Shown here piece by piece: positions 7,997 to 17,786 of a DNA stretch of 64,000 bases; position 1 is the stretch's first letter, and each line of letters begins with the position of its first letter. A program made the position numbers and the translations under genes. Origin of the DNA: Pyrococcus yayanosii CH1 (GTDB lineage: Archaea > Methanobacteriota_B > Thermococci > Thermococcales > Thermococcaceae). Location: contig NC_015680.1 in the NCBI RefSeq assembly GCF_000215995.1, positions 868,001 through 932,000 on the forward strand. The letters run 5' to 3'. Below the pieces are notes generated by a model. That model was given only the letters and a program-made list of their open reading frames with translations, ran no database searches and had not been told where the DNA came from.

Positions 7997-8731
7997 GTGA
8001 AGAGCTCAGCCATTCTCAAGGAGGTCGCCGAGAACCTAAAGCTCACGGTCGAGAGGCTGAACAAGGTCAAGGCCTTGGAGGAAAAGGATAAGAAAAAAGC
8101 CATAAGACTTCTAATGGAAGCCTCTGACAATTTTCTCAGGCTCAGCGATGAGGTAGAAATCGATAACGAGCAACTCGCCGAGTTCTTCAGAAAGCGCTCG
8201 GTTCAGCTGAAGAACAACGCCCATGATAAGGGTATAGAGAGGATGGGAAGGAAGGAGTTCCTCAACGAGGTAAAGCGGATGAACCTATACTCGAAGGCTG
8301 CCCCCTACGACTTCAAGCCAGGCAAGCTGAGAGAGCTTAAGAGAGCTTACAGGACGTTTATTTTCGGGATGGCCTTGTACTTTCTGCTATCGGGTCTCTC
8401 ACTGAGGCAGGAATTCGCGATAACTGGTTTGATACTGGCGATACCGGCTATTCTATCAATGCTCAGCCTTCAGAGAAGGGGCTACACTGGCTGGATGCTG
8501 GCCTTCGCAGTCGCCCCTATACCCATAATCCAGTCGGCCATTATCGTGAGGATGTTTTACTCCGTGGTCTCGAACCCCGAGGTTGTCAAGAAGGTCGCCG
8601 AATTCCTCGGAAAGAGCGAGGGCTTTGTCATGGGCTACAGTTATGCCGTGATGTTGCTGGCAACTCTCGACTTCATTCTCCTAACCTATGGCCTATACTC
8701 CCTCTACAAGCACCGGCATGCCTTCCTCTAG
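7997..8731 (+). CDS. Membrane protein with N-terminal helical-hairpin domain
   Basis: A 244-residue protein of unrecognised family. Residues 1-75 form two or three amphipathic, charged helices (EKDKKKAIRLLMEASDNFL, DNEQLAEFFRKRSVQL) with a loose resemblance to MIT/TPR-like three-helix bundles. After a short linker come four hydrophobic spans (about 115-135, 140-157, 165-190, 210-235). The cytoplasmic N-terminal domain could dock a partner. GTG 7997 was chosen because the SD GGGGGTGA lies six bases in front. It converges with the RNA methylase gene, overlapping by four bases. No function is proposed. Confidence 0.75.
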   Translation: MKSSAILKEVAENLKLTVERLNKVKALEEKDKKKAIRLLMEASDNFLRLSDEVEIDNEQLAEFFRKRSVQLKNNAHDKGIERMGRKEFLNEVKRMNLYSKAAPYDFKPGKLRELKRAYRTFIFGMALYFLLSGLSLRQEFAITGLILAIPAILSMLSLQRRGYTGWMLAFAVAPIPIIQSAIIVRMFYSVVSNPEVVKKVAEFLGKSEGFVMGYSYAVMLLATLDFILLTYGLYSLYKHRHAFL

Positions 8732-9657
8732 AGCTTCTTTATTTTTGCGACGAAGAAGCCACTCGTCCCGTGTCTGTCCGGATAGAATCTTCTCGCCTTC
8801 GCGATTTCCTCGCTGAGCTCAATGCCGAAGGGCCTCCTCAGGGCGGGCTCTCCGTATTTAAGGGGCAACAACTCAACGTCAAAGTTATCGAGGACCCACT
8901 GGATTACGAACTCGTTCTCTTCCGGTTCAAGGGAGCACGTCGAGTAAACCAAGATGCCTCCCGGCTTGAGGACATCAAGTCCCCTCTCAAGCAACCTCAT
9001 CTGGAGCTTTTGGCAGAACTTTATGTCGTCCAAGGCCCTGTTCCACTTCCTCTCTGGATTCTTATGTATCGTTCCTGAGCCCGTGCATGGAGCATCGAGA
9101 AGTATTCTGTCGAACTCAATACCCAGCTCGTCTATGTAAAGGGCCGACTTGTGGAAGAGCACCACGTTTGTGACGCCCAATCTGGAGATGTTCAACCTCG
9201 TCTCCTTCAGCCTTTCCTCACCAACGTCGAAGGCGTAAATGATGCCTTCGTTCTTCATCAGCTGGGCCATGTAAGAAGTCTTCCCACCCGGGGCAGAGGC
9301 CATGTCGGCAACGACTTCTCCAGGCTTGGGGTCGAGGGCAACGGGCGGATACATCGAGCTCGCTTCCTGAATGTAGAGGAGACCACTCAGGTATTCCGGT
9401 GTCGAAGTTATCGAGAAGGGTTCCCTCGTTAGACAGAAACCCTCCCTTGCCCAGGGGACCCTTTTGAACTGGAAGCCCTTCTTGTTGAGCCTCTTGGTGA
9501 GCTCGGGAACACTTATGCGGAGAGTGTTGACGCGGAAGCACCTCGGCAGGGGCTTCTCCATAGCTTCGGCTATCTTTAAGGCCCTCTCACCCCAGAGCTC
9601 ATAGTAACGCTCGGCGAAGGTCTTGGAGTAGCCAAGGGAGAAGAGTTTCTCAATCAT
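8728..9657 (-). CDS. NOL1/NOP2/Sun family RNA m5C methyltransferase
   Basis: A 309-residue SAM-dependent RNA (cytosine-5) methyltransferase. Markers are the SAM-binding loop ADMASAPGGKTSYMAQLM, DAPCTGSGTIHKNPERKW with the motif IV cysteine that aids product release, and STCSLEPEENE with the motif VI catalytic nucleophile cysteine. An N-terminal RRM-like region (CFRVNTLRI) is present. There is no separate PUA domain, and the short size resembles archaeal tRNA C48/C49 methylases. The ATG overlaps the stop of rpiA (ATGA at 9657-9654). The RNA target cannot be fixed by sequence alone. Confidence 0.92.
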   Translation of the reverse strand: MIEKLFSLGYSKTFAERYYELWGERALKIAEAMEKPLPRCFRVNTLRISVPELTKRLNKKGFQFKRVPWAREGFCLTREPFSITSTPEYLSGLLYIQEASSMYPPVALDPKPGEVVADMASAPGGKTSYMAQLMKNEGIIYAFDVGEERLKETRLNISRLGVTNVVLFHKSALYIDELGIEFDRILLDAPCTGSGTIHKNPERKWNRALDDIKFCQKLQMRLLERGLDVLKPGGILVYSTCSLEPEENEFVIQWVLDNFDVELLPLKYGEPALRRPFGIELSEEIAKARRFYPDRHGTSGFFVAKIKKL

Positions 9658-10343
9658 CTCTCCAACCTTTTAACGCCATCCCTCGTCCCGACGAGAACTA
9701 TGTCGGCTATGTCGGCAAATATTCCATTTTCAACGACGCCAGGAATCGTGTTAAGCTCTATTTCCATGTCCAGAGGGTCGTCTATGCGCTCGAACCACGC
9801 GTCAAGGATGAAGTTACCATTCTCCGTAACGACGGGTCCATCCTTTCTGATGCCCATCCTGAGCTCAGCCCTTGCGTTGAAAATTTCAAGCTCCTCCTTT
9901 ATGGCCTTCCATGCGGCCGGGATTACCTCTATTGGAACTGGCATCTTCTTGCCAAGGTATTCGACGAGCTTGCCCTCGTCTACGAGAACGACAAATGTCC
10001 CGGCCCTGTACTCGATTATCTTCTCCATTGTCAACGCGGCGCCGCGCCCCTTTATGAGGTTAAGGCTCGGATCTACCTCATCGGCCCCATCAACCGCAAC
10101 GTCTATCGCATCCACCTCATCGAGGGATACTACGGGGATCCCATGCTCCAGGGCGAGAAGGCGCGCCTGGTGGGAGGTTGGTACGCCGTAAACGTCTTCC
10201 AGCTGACCTCTCTCTATCATCTGGCCGAGGTAGCGGATGAAGTAGGCTGTCGTCGAACCGGTGCCGAGGCCAATGACCATGTCATCCTCTATGAACTTCA
10301 GGGCCTCTCTCGCAACGAGCTTCTTGAGCTCCTCAACGTCCAT
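9654..10343 (-). CDS. rpiA: Ribose-5-phosphate isomerase A
   Basis: A 229-residue enzyme interconverting ribose 5-phosphate and ribulose 5-phosphate. In Thermococcales it connects the ribulose monophosphate pathway to nucleotide synthesis. Visible are the phosphate-binding loop GLGTGSTTAYFIRYL, the DGADEVDPSLNLIKGRGAALTMEKI core with the catalytic acid and base residues, and the C-terminal NGIFADIADIVLVG strand. Length is normal for the family. It sits in a minus-strand run between a small membrane gene (stop three bases upstream) and the RNA methylase. Confidence 0.96.
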   Translation of the reverse strand: MDVEELKKLVAREALKFIEDDMVIGLGTGSTTAYFIRYLGQMIERGQLEDVYGVPTSHQARLLALEHGIPVVSLDEVDAIDVAVDGADEVDPSLNLIKGRGAALTMEKIIEYRAGTFVVLVDEGKLVEYLGKKMPVPIEVIPAAWKAIKEELEIFNARAELRMGIRKDGPVVTENGNFILDAWFERIDDPLDMEIELNTIPGVVENGIFADIADIVLVGTRDGVKRLER

Positions 10344-10346
10344 AAC

Positions 10347-10670
10347 TCATCCCTTCGTGAGGTTGTGGAGGAGGGTCCCGTTATAGTAGACCACGGGCTG
10401 GAATTTAATCATAAGGGTGTAAGTCATGCCCGTGAAGTACAGCCAGAAGAAGAAAAAGCTCCAGAGCGTCTTCCTGAGTATGATTCTCTCGTTTCTCATT
10501 TCCTCAGGCAAGTCCCTGACAACGGCAAGAATTATCTTGGGGGATAGGAAGTATATTAGCCACCCAGAAACCCAGCCAAGGGGGGCGTATACAGCAAGCA
10601 AACCGCTGATAATCCCGGCCATCGTGGCGATAGCATAAGCGATGAGCATCATCTTTCCCTCAGGATTCAC
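10347..10670 (-). CDS. Small conserved-looking membrane protein
   Basis: A hydrophobic protein with about four membrane segments (LIAYAIATMAGIISGLLAVY, GWVSGWLIYFLSPKIILAVV, LWSFFFFWLYFTGMTYTLMI). The GTG at 10670 (VNPEGKMM...) is preferred: GAAGGTGG lies just upstream and a TATA-like TTTTAAAC is about 35 bases before it, whereas the longer frame to 10733 would run back through this promoter into the neighbouring gene. The predicted length is 107 residues. The family is not recognised. It may be co-transcribed with rpiA, three bases downstream. Confidence 0.7.
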   Translation of the reverse strand: MNPEGKMMLIAYAIATMAGIISGLLAVYAPLGWVSGWLIYFLSPKIILAVVRDLPEEMRNERIILRKTLWSFFFFWLYFTGMTYTLMIKFQPVVYYNGTLLHNLTKG

Positions 10671-10713
10671 ACCCGACCACCTTCTCAGACTTTGGATGGG
10701 GGGTTTAAAAGCC

Positions 10714-11666
10714 TTAGCCCAGCCTTTCCTCAAGCTCTTTTAGTCTCTTACGGGCAGGTTCACTCAGTGCCTTTTCCAGTTCTTCCCTTGCCGCCTTCGC
10801 GAGCTCAAACTTAGAGGGGAAGCCCCCGAGTTCAATCCAGCTAAGCTTCTTTCCCTGAACGAAGACATCTATATCGCAGAGCCTCCTGTAACCCTTATAT
10901 TCGAGGCCTTTAAGGAGGAACTTCACCCTCCGTGGATCTTCCCACGTCAGGAGCTTGAGCTTGTAAACTGGAACCCTCATAAAGGGACGCGGGTAATCCC
11001 AGGCCCACCCCTCCCATATGATATAACCAAGGTCGAGATCCTCCACAACCACTATAAGCCTCTCCACATTCTCTTCGTAATGATTCGTGCTGTCATAAAG
11101 CTTTATCGTGAGCTCGTTCCACTCAGGGATGAGCCTAAAGAGAACTACCGAGGCTTCGAGGAGCAGGGTCCTGTAAACCCTGAAGAAGCTCTCCTCAACT
11201 AAAAGAGCGCCCTCCACATCCTCGAGAGGCACTGGTTTTTCAAGGCTATTTTTAGTAAGGAATATCATCGTATTTCCTGCCTCCGCCCTTTCCATTGCGC
11301 CGAGCGGGTCCAAAACTTCTCCCCCAAATTTCTCTCTCAAGATCGCAAGGGCTTTCTCAACATCGGGAACCCTCATGAGGAGAACGATCCCCTCCAAGTC
11401 TACCCTTAGGATTGGAACATCGGAATTGACGACATCTGCCATGACCTTCCATGGACAGTCCATAACGAGGATTGCCCTTTCCCCTGGAACCGTTTTATCT
11501 TCGGGTCCCGTAACGAAGACCACGGTTTCAAGCTCCCCCGCCTCCCTAAAAGCCTCCTCCCTGCTCAGCTCCTTTCCACCGAGGTTCGCCACGAGGAATT
11601 TCGTTACCTTCTCGGGCTCATTCGTCCTCAGGAAAAGCATTCCCGGACCGAGCCTCACGAACCTCA

Positions 11667-11667
<1 letters not shown>
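10714..11667 (-). CDS. Uncharacterised protein, possible VOC-like halves
   Basis: A soluble protein of 317 residues. Two N-terminal stretches have the rhythm of vicinal-oxygen-chelate beta-alpha-beta units (MLFLRTNEPEKVTKFLVANL with LGGKEL, and VLLMRVPDVEKALAILREKF with GGEVLDPLGA), but no His/Glu metal set could be assigned. The C-terminal half (LLEASVVLFRLIPEWNELTI, WEGWAWDYPRPFMRVPVY) is not recognised. The ATG at 11667 overlaps the stop of the phosphoesterase gene (TGATG), so the two are coupled. The VOC suggestion is weak. Confidence 0.65.
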
Positions 11668-12959
<1,292 letters not shown>

Positions 12960-13029
12960 GGCGATATTTTTTTATATTCAAGCTTTTCTACTCATTTCAA
13001 CTCGATTCAACCCGAGCGGGGGATGTCAA

Positions 13030-14409
13030 ATGAGAAAACTGAACCTGTACTTCGCCTTTATAGTTATAGCGTACACGGTAGGTATATGGACGTTCACGGT
13101 TACACCAAAGGTCCTTATGCTTCTAGGCCTTAAAGGCGCCGTGCTAATGCTTGCCTTTACGCTCGTGGCCGCAGCGGCAATCGTGCTCCAGATTTCCAGC
13201 ATAAATGCCACCAAATACAGAGTCCACGAATACCTGGTGAAGGTCGCAAGGTTTCCATCGATATCAATAATCATGATATCCTTCCTGTTAGTCGTGACGG
13301 CCGTCATTGGACACTACACGGGGGAGGCCCTCGCCAAAGCCCTTAACACCAACATCGCGATTTTCGGTATACTCTCGATTTTATTGGTCGCCCTGCTTCT
13401 CCTGATGGCAAGGGGCAGGACCCTTCAGCTGATAGTCATAGTCTCTGTACTTTTCGTAATCCTTGCCGTGTTATCAGCTGTATTCCTTCATTCGAAGGTT
13501 GATGAGGTCGTCGTAGATAGAGCATCCCGAACGTACTTGACGGCGACTTTCGATGCAATGAAATCATTTGAAGCACCCCTCAAGCTTTCAAGTGTCGTTC
13601 AGGTGTTCTTAGTATCTATACTCAGCTTCGGACTGGGCGTCGGATTCTACTACGTCCTCGGAACATTCATGCCCCCAGACCTAGATATTAAAAAGGTGCT
13701 CGCGATAGTCATACTTCTCCAAGTCATGCTGAGCCTCGTTGCTGCCCTCGTCGTTGCCTACTCAATCGCAATATCTCACCAAGCTTATTCAACGGCTTTC
13801 AAGACCCGCGACCCATGGGAAGCCCAGGAGATATACGAGAAGTACTTCCTGCCCCTTCTCAAGTACAGGCAGTCCGAGGATATTAAGATCATATACTCCG
13901 TGGAGGCAATATACCTTATCCCCGATGTCCTCAGGACGACGAAGCTGGAAGGCGGAGAGGGCATAATAACATTCCTTATGCTGTCCCTTTTCCTGGCTGG
14001 ATTCACGACGCTTCTCCTGCTGATAGAGGGAGGAGCACAAATCGCGGCCGACGTGTTCCAGATAAACAGGAGAAACAGCATAGCAGTGATAACCGCGCTG
14101 AGCAGCATTCTAACGGGCCTAACGGCTATTCCCAGCATAAAAGTTGTTCTCACAACGGTAGTCGTTATCATGATCCCAGTGTTCGCAGCGGTGGAGCTAC
14201 TTCCCGTGATGCGGGCAAGAGGAATTTGGGGAGCCTCAAAGGGAGCTACTGCAGTGTTGGTAGCAATATTCATAGCACTCTGGCTTCCAGCAGTCATAAC
14301 AGTCGCCAGAATTAGAGAGGAAGCAGTTATGCTGGGGATAGCCCTCGGTCTCGTGCTGCTCGTTCCACTCCTCTTCAACGGGGTACTTGTGAAGTCGGGG
14401 AAAAGGTAG
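13030..14409 (+). CDS. Divergent NSS-like membrane protein
   Basis: A 459-residue protein with about 12 hydrophobic spans. No standard family signature is intact, but two segments align by eye with the NSS symporter at 6288-7847: SILSFGLGVGFYYVLGTFMP (symporter TM6: FTLSLGMGIIQNYASYLGP) and FLAGFTTLLLLIEGGAQIAA (symporter TM8: WFAGFTSAIAMYNYLTALLE, followed in both by a short NI/QIxR motif). The TM1 sodium-binding GNAIGLGN is absent; TM1 reads FAFIVIAYTVGIWTFTVTPK. It may be an NSS-fold protein that has lost or changed ion coupling. ATG 13030 follows the SD GCGGGGGA. Confidence 0.6.
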   Translation: MRKLNLYFAFIVIAYTVGIWTFTVTPKVLMLLGLKGAVLMLAFTLVAAAAIVLQISSINATKYRVHEYLVKVARFPSISIIMISFLLVVTAVIGHYTGEALAKALNTNIAIFGILSILLVALLLLMARGRTLQLIVIVSVLFVILAVLSAVFLHSKVDEVVVDRASRTYLTATFDAMKSFEAPLKLSSVVQVFLVSILSFGLGVGFYYVLGTFMPPDLDIKKVLAIVILLQVMLSLVAALVVAYSIAISHQAYSTAFKTRDPWEAQEIYEKYFLPLLKYRQSEDIKIIYSVEAIYLIPDVLRTTKLEGGEGIITFLMLSLFLAGFTTLLLLIEGGAQIAADVFQINRRNSIAVITALSSILTGLTAIPSIKVVLTTVVVIMIPVFAAVELLPVMRARGIWGASKGATAVLVAIFIALWLPAVITVARIREEAVMLGIALGLVLLVPLLFNGVLVKSGKR

Positions 14410-14472
14410 CGGGGAAAAACTAATAAATTGGGCCCCCAAAACACCTCCGAGAAAAAGATAGGGGGAAGGAAA

Positions 14473-14889
14473 ATGGGAGACAAGACGAAGGTTCAGGTGA
14501 GCAAGCTCAAGCCGGGCAGGTACATCATAATAGACGACGAGCCCTGCAGAATAGTCAACATAACAGTCTCCTCCCCGGGCAAGCACGGTTCGGCCAAGGC
14601 TAGGATCGAAGCCGTCGGAATCTTCGACGGTAAGGTCAGGAGCATCGTCAAGCCGACAAGCGCCGAGGTTGACGTCCCGATAATCGACAAGAGGACAGGC
14701 CAGGTCATAGCCATAACCCCCGACACCGTCCAGATAATGGACATGGAGACCTATGAGATATTCGAGGTCCCCATAGAGACGGGCGTCGAGGAGGAGGTCA
14801 AGGGACAGCTCAAAGAGGGAATAAACGTCGAGTACTGGGAGACTCTAGGCAGGATAAAGATAATGAGGATAAAGGGCGAAAGCGAGTGA
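14473..14889 (+). CDS. eif5A: Translation factor aIF5A
   Basis: A 138-residue protein promoting peptide-bond formation at stalled ribosomes. The hypusine/deoxyhypusine loop [15 protein letters not shown] is intact, with the modified lysine in PGKHG. It is followed by an SH3-like domain and a C-terminal OB-fold ([20 protein letters not shown]). ATG 14473 is preceded by GGGGGAAGG. The longer frame opening at 14428 starts inside promoter-like DNA and was not used. Length is as expected for archaeal IF5A. Confidence 0.97.
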   Translation: MGDKTKVQVSKLKPGRYIIIDDEPCRIVNITVSSPGKHGSAKARIEAVGIFDGKVRSIVKPTSAEVDVPIIDKRTGQVIAITPDTVQIMDMETYEIFEVPIETGVEEEVKGQLKEGINVEYWETLGRIKIMRIKGESE

Positions 14890-14895
14890 TCCCTC

Positions 14896-15438
14896 TTAAT
14901 TCTTTTCTAGGATTATGCAATCTGGTGGAACGTGCTCCACTATCCTGACGTTCTTCCCGGCCTTGTAAATCCTCAGCCCCCTTTTCCTCAGGCAGTCGGC
15001 GTCAATTATCAGAAGAACCACATCCTTCCCGTGCCTCCTGCCGGTTTCAAGGGCCTCGCTTTTGCTCGTTGTTAGATGGACGAACTGCCTTTTCATCGGC
15101 TTGAGGCCCTCGCGCATAATGCTCCTCAAGTTTCTACGCGGCGTCCCATGGTAGAGGACTCTTGACTCCCTATCTTCTTCATGGTTGAGCCTGACTTCAA
15201 AGCTGTGACCGTAGCGGGCGCGGATTTTGTCTCCTCTAATCTCGTAGCGCCCCTTTGCGTCCCTCTCAACTATCTCCCTTACGAGCTCCTCCGTGACGTC
15301 TGGATAGACTTTTCTTAGGGCCCTGACGAGTTCCAAAATTGGCACAAAGCCGCCCTCCTCAGGCTCAAGGCCGAACTCCCAAGGGGAATGCCGCAGGATG
15401 TAGGCCATTAGCTTGCTGACCTTAACCCTCGGCGGCAT
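14896..15438 (-). CDS. kptA: RNA 2'-phosphotransferase (Tpt1/KptA)
   Basis: A 180-residue NAD+-dependent enzyme that removes a 2'-phosphate from RNA by ADP-ribosyl transfer. Visible are the N-terminal winged-helix [20 protein letters not shown], the RYGHS segment, [20 protein letters not shown] with the NAD+-contacting His-Gly-Thr, and [20 protein letters not shown] with the conserved His-Leu and Arg. In archaea that lack a 2'-phosphate-leaving tRNA ligase its natural substrate is uncertain. It converges with eif5A, with only six bases between them. Confidence 0.94.
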   Translation of the reverse strand: MPPRVKVSKLMAYILRHSPWEFGLEPEEGGFVPILELVRALRKVYPDVTEELVREIVERDAKGRYEIRGDKIRARYGHSFEVRLNHEEDRESRVLYHGTPRRNLRSIMREGLKPMKRQFVHLTTSKSEALETGRRHGKDVVLLIIDADCLRKRGLRIYKAGKNVRIVEHVPPDCIILEKN

Positions 15439-15469
15439 GGAGAAAAGGTGGAAATGAAAAATAAAAACC

Positions 15470-15585
15470 TCACGGCATTGCTATTACCGCCCACACCGGC
15501 CTGTGGTCTGACACCAGGACGTCGCAGAGGCAGCCGTAGTCCTTCGCCTCAGCCGGCCAGTCCTTTTTTATGACCGGAGCGCAAA
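15470..15585 (-). pseudogene. Endonuclease/exonuclease/phosphatase C-terminal remnant
   Basis: On the minus strand the frame reads KKDWPAEAKDYGCLCDVLVS followed by [12 protein letters not shown] and a TGA at 15472-15470. The SDHRPVWAVI ending is the hallmark C-terminal motif (catalytic Asp-His) of the EEP nuclease/phosphatase superfamily. Nothing upstream continues the domain: the sequence gives way to the start of the next plus-strand gene at 15615. It is the severed 3' end of a lost gene of about 35 codons. Confidence 0.65.
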
Positions 15586-15614
15586 ATCTTTAGAGATGGC
15601 CCCCAACATCCCAC

Positions 15615-16327
15615 ATGAAGAATTCAAAACTGCTCGTTGCCTCTGCATCTCTGCTAATCGCATTGACCGCCTATGGAAGGACCGAGAGTTTTTACATGAG
15701 CAGTGAGAGCGGGATTTTCTACGCTATCATTTACAATCTGTTATTCCTTCTGCCGACTGCAACGGCATTGCTCCTTTTGATGATAAGCGCCGACAGGAAA
15801 AGAAAAACTGCTTCCGCTTGTCTCTATGCCCTCTTCCTGACGCTCTACGTTGCATCGCTCCGCTATGTAAACTCTAAGAGTGCCCTCTTTTCCCTGCCGA
15901 ATCCTCTCCCAGAGGTTTTCAGCTGGTTTGGGGACAAAATTCCAGTTTTTACCTACCACTTCCTGCTCTTTGACCTTGGCTTTCCCTGTCTGATTCTCTC
16001 GCTCGCGTTGCTCATCGATGGAAAGCTCTTGAGGTCGTTTTTGCACTGTTTGGTGCATTGCTGATTGGATTAACTTATCAAGACTGGTTCTGGTTCTTAA
16101 CACATCCCCGGGGACATCTTACCTGCGGTTCCCGCTACGGGGTTTACTTCACTTGGTGGGTTAAGTTCGGGCCCTTCTGCCTTCCGGGAATGTACATTGT
16201 CAACGTCTTAGCTGGTCTCGGATTGCTCTTCATCTTTGGTGAGCGCTCAAAGGGGTTCGTCGTTTCGATTTTAGTCCTCATTTCTGGAGTAACACTCATC
16301 GGTCTCGCTCTTTCCTGTTGCTCATGA
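15615..16327 (+). pseudogene. Multi-span membrane protein, frameshifted
   Basis: ATG 15615 opens a hydrophobic protein (LLVASASLLIALTAYG, YAIIYNLLFLLPTATALLLL, FLLFDLGFPCLILSLALLID) whose frame stops at 16064. The continuation lies in another frame: adding one A to GATGGAAAGC at about 16021-16024 gives DGKALEVVFALFGALLIGLT and runs to a TGA at 16327 through two or three more spans (WVKFGPFCLPGMYIVNVLAG). The full protein would have about 237 residues. The family is not recognised. Either a true mutation or a homopolymer sequencing error explains it. The 3' end overlaps a minus-strand small gene by 32 bases. Confidence 0.7.
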
Positions 16328-16433
16328 TTATGAAGAACGCACCAGCTCCCACGAACGCCCAGACTTTCGTGGCGATGCCGATTGCTATCAGAGCGATGCC
16401 CAAAAGGAACCAAAGCTCCTTACTTTTCCTCAT
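16296..16433 (-). CDS. 45-residue membrane peptide
   Basis: A short frame, MRKSKELWFLLGIALIAIGI continuing ATKVWAFVGAGAFFIIMSNR and KERDR, has two likely membrane helices with charged ends. Its ATG lies inside the last codons of the upstream small gene (14-base overlap, KDEEK stop), with GGAGGAAGG as a possible SD just before it. Tandem overlap with a similar-sized membrane gene and a convincing hydrophobic pattern support real coding. The family is unknown. Confidence 0.55.
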   Translation of the reverse strand: MRKSKELWFLLGIALIAIGIATKVWAFVGAGAFFIIMSNRKERDR

Positions 16434-16596
16434 CTTTCCTTCCTCCATAGGTTACGTACCACGCGATTATAAATGCCACAAATGTCAGGACTGCGAGGAT
16501 AAACCTTCGCGTGAAAAACCAAAAAGCTGTCAAAAGAATTAGGCCGAGCAGGAAGGGATTTTTCAGCGAGTCATTCCAGATTTGTCCAAGTCTCAT
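16420..16596 (-). CDS. 58-residue membrane peptide
   Basis: A protein starting MRLGQIWNDSLKNPFLLGLI and containing two membrane helices (FLLGLILLTAFWFFTRR and FILAVLTFVAFIIAWYVTYG), ending in a charged tail GRKDEEK. ATG 16596 follows GGGGGGAAGAG. It overlaps the last 26 bases of the broken M48 protease gene upstream and the start of the 45-residue gene downstream, so the three formed one operon. The function is unknown; it may have accompanied the protease. Confidence 0.6.
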   Translation of the reverse strand: MRLGQIWNDSLKNPFLLGLILLTAFWFFTRRFILAVLTFVAFIIAWYVTYGGRKDEEK

Positions 16597-17739
16597 TTCT
16601 CTTCCCCCCAATTGACTTTAGATGCTCAACCCTCAGCTCTATGGAGGGGTGATACGTTATCGCCTGGAACCAGATGCCGGTTCTTCTGGGGTAGGGGCTC
16701 ATCTTGGACAGCTTCTCAAGTGCCCGTATGGTAGCTTCAACGCCAACGGTTTTGGCCGCGAACTCGTCGGCCTTGAATTCATTATCTTATATAACATAAT
16801 CCCAAAGGAGCAGTGCCAGAATGAAAACGGTAAGGAACCCAAACGTGCTCTGGAACAGCATTTTCCTGAGGCCGGGAACGGCACAGGTGAGCCCCACCCA
16901 GAAGAGGAACCACCCAGCTGTGAGGAGCATCCTTATCAGGAGGTGTCTCCCCTTTATATGTCCGATTTCGTGTGCGATTATCGCCTTAATCTCATCCATT
17001 TCAAAGTTCTCAAGAAGTGCCGTGGTGAGTATTATGTACCTCCTTCCGGGCAGTACTCCCGTAACCATCGCGTTCGGATACCTGGCCCTCTTGACAACTA
17101 TATCCTTTACTTTGACGCCGTTCTCAAGGCAGAAACGAAGAAGCTCTCTTCTAAGGTCTTCAGGCAACTTTCGGGCTCCCCCGAGTCTGACTTTCACTTC
17201 AGGATAGAGGGCGAAAACAGAAGCACGAGGAGGGAGTACATTATAAAGTCGAACCACCACTTTGAGGTTAGGCTGGGAGGAAGGTATATTATAAGCGCCC
17301 ACCATACAAGACCAAAACCGAGGATGGGCGTAAGAAGTATTGTTATGAAGAGCAGGATCCCCCTTGCAAGCCTTACGAACTTTATCTTCTTTTCCCCGCT
17401 CTTTTCGCTAACTAAACTAACCGAGAGCATCACGAGAAACGTGGAAGTCAGGAGGGGCGAAATTAGGACGAGGGCAAACAGAAGTGCCTGAAGGAGCAGG
17501 GGCATCGAGGTTCCGCTCAGCCTATCCATGAGAGGGTCCATAATCCCGGTCGTGGTGATGAGGGGAACGTGAATTGCCACAGCAATGCCGATTCCAATCA
17601 GCACTACCTTGCTCAGCCCGTAGGTTCTCTCTTTACGGTCTTCTGTCGATTTGAATATCCTCTTGGAGCTAATCAGGGTGAACAGGGGAGGAATCACAAG
17701 CTCCATTGCCAAAAGAACGGCTAACAGGTCGAGTTTCAT
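16571..17739 (-). pseudogene. M48-family membrane metalloprotease, broken
   Basis: Three pieces form one M48 protease of about 390 residues. The start is ATG 17739, four to eight bases after GGTGAG. The N-terminal part has several membrane spans. Near 17209-17211 one base is missing (adding a C to the CCC run on the coding strand restores FSPLYPEVKVRLGG). The catalytic part has the zinc motif IIAHEIGHIKGRH. An in-frame TAA at 16789-16787 then cuts it before NEFKADEFAAKTVG, which carries the third zinc ligand. The tail continues through ATIRALEKLSK and HPSIELRVEHLKS to a TGA at 16573-16571. A frameshift plus a nonsense codon make a functional product unlikely. Confidence 0.85.
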
Positions 17740-17786
17740 GAGGCTCACCGATTAAATGAAAAAAAGTTTAGGATAAAATCTTCCCC

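Noticed and set aside
10671-10733. Longer N-terminus for the small membrane protein upstream of rpiA
   Set aside because: It would span a TATA-like box and run into the neighbouring gene; GTG 10670 has a better SD.
13785-14483. Minus-strand frame of 232 codons inside the NSS-like gene
   Set aside because: Ser/Pro/Arg-rich shadow of a hydrophobic plus-strand gene; no SD or motif.
16622-17491. Long plus-strand open frame of 289 codons opposite the M48 gene
   Set aside because: The minus strand carries a clear M48 protease in pieces; the plus frame has no recognisable features and is its shadow.
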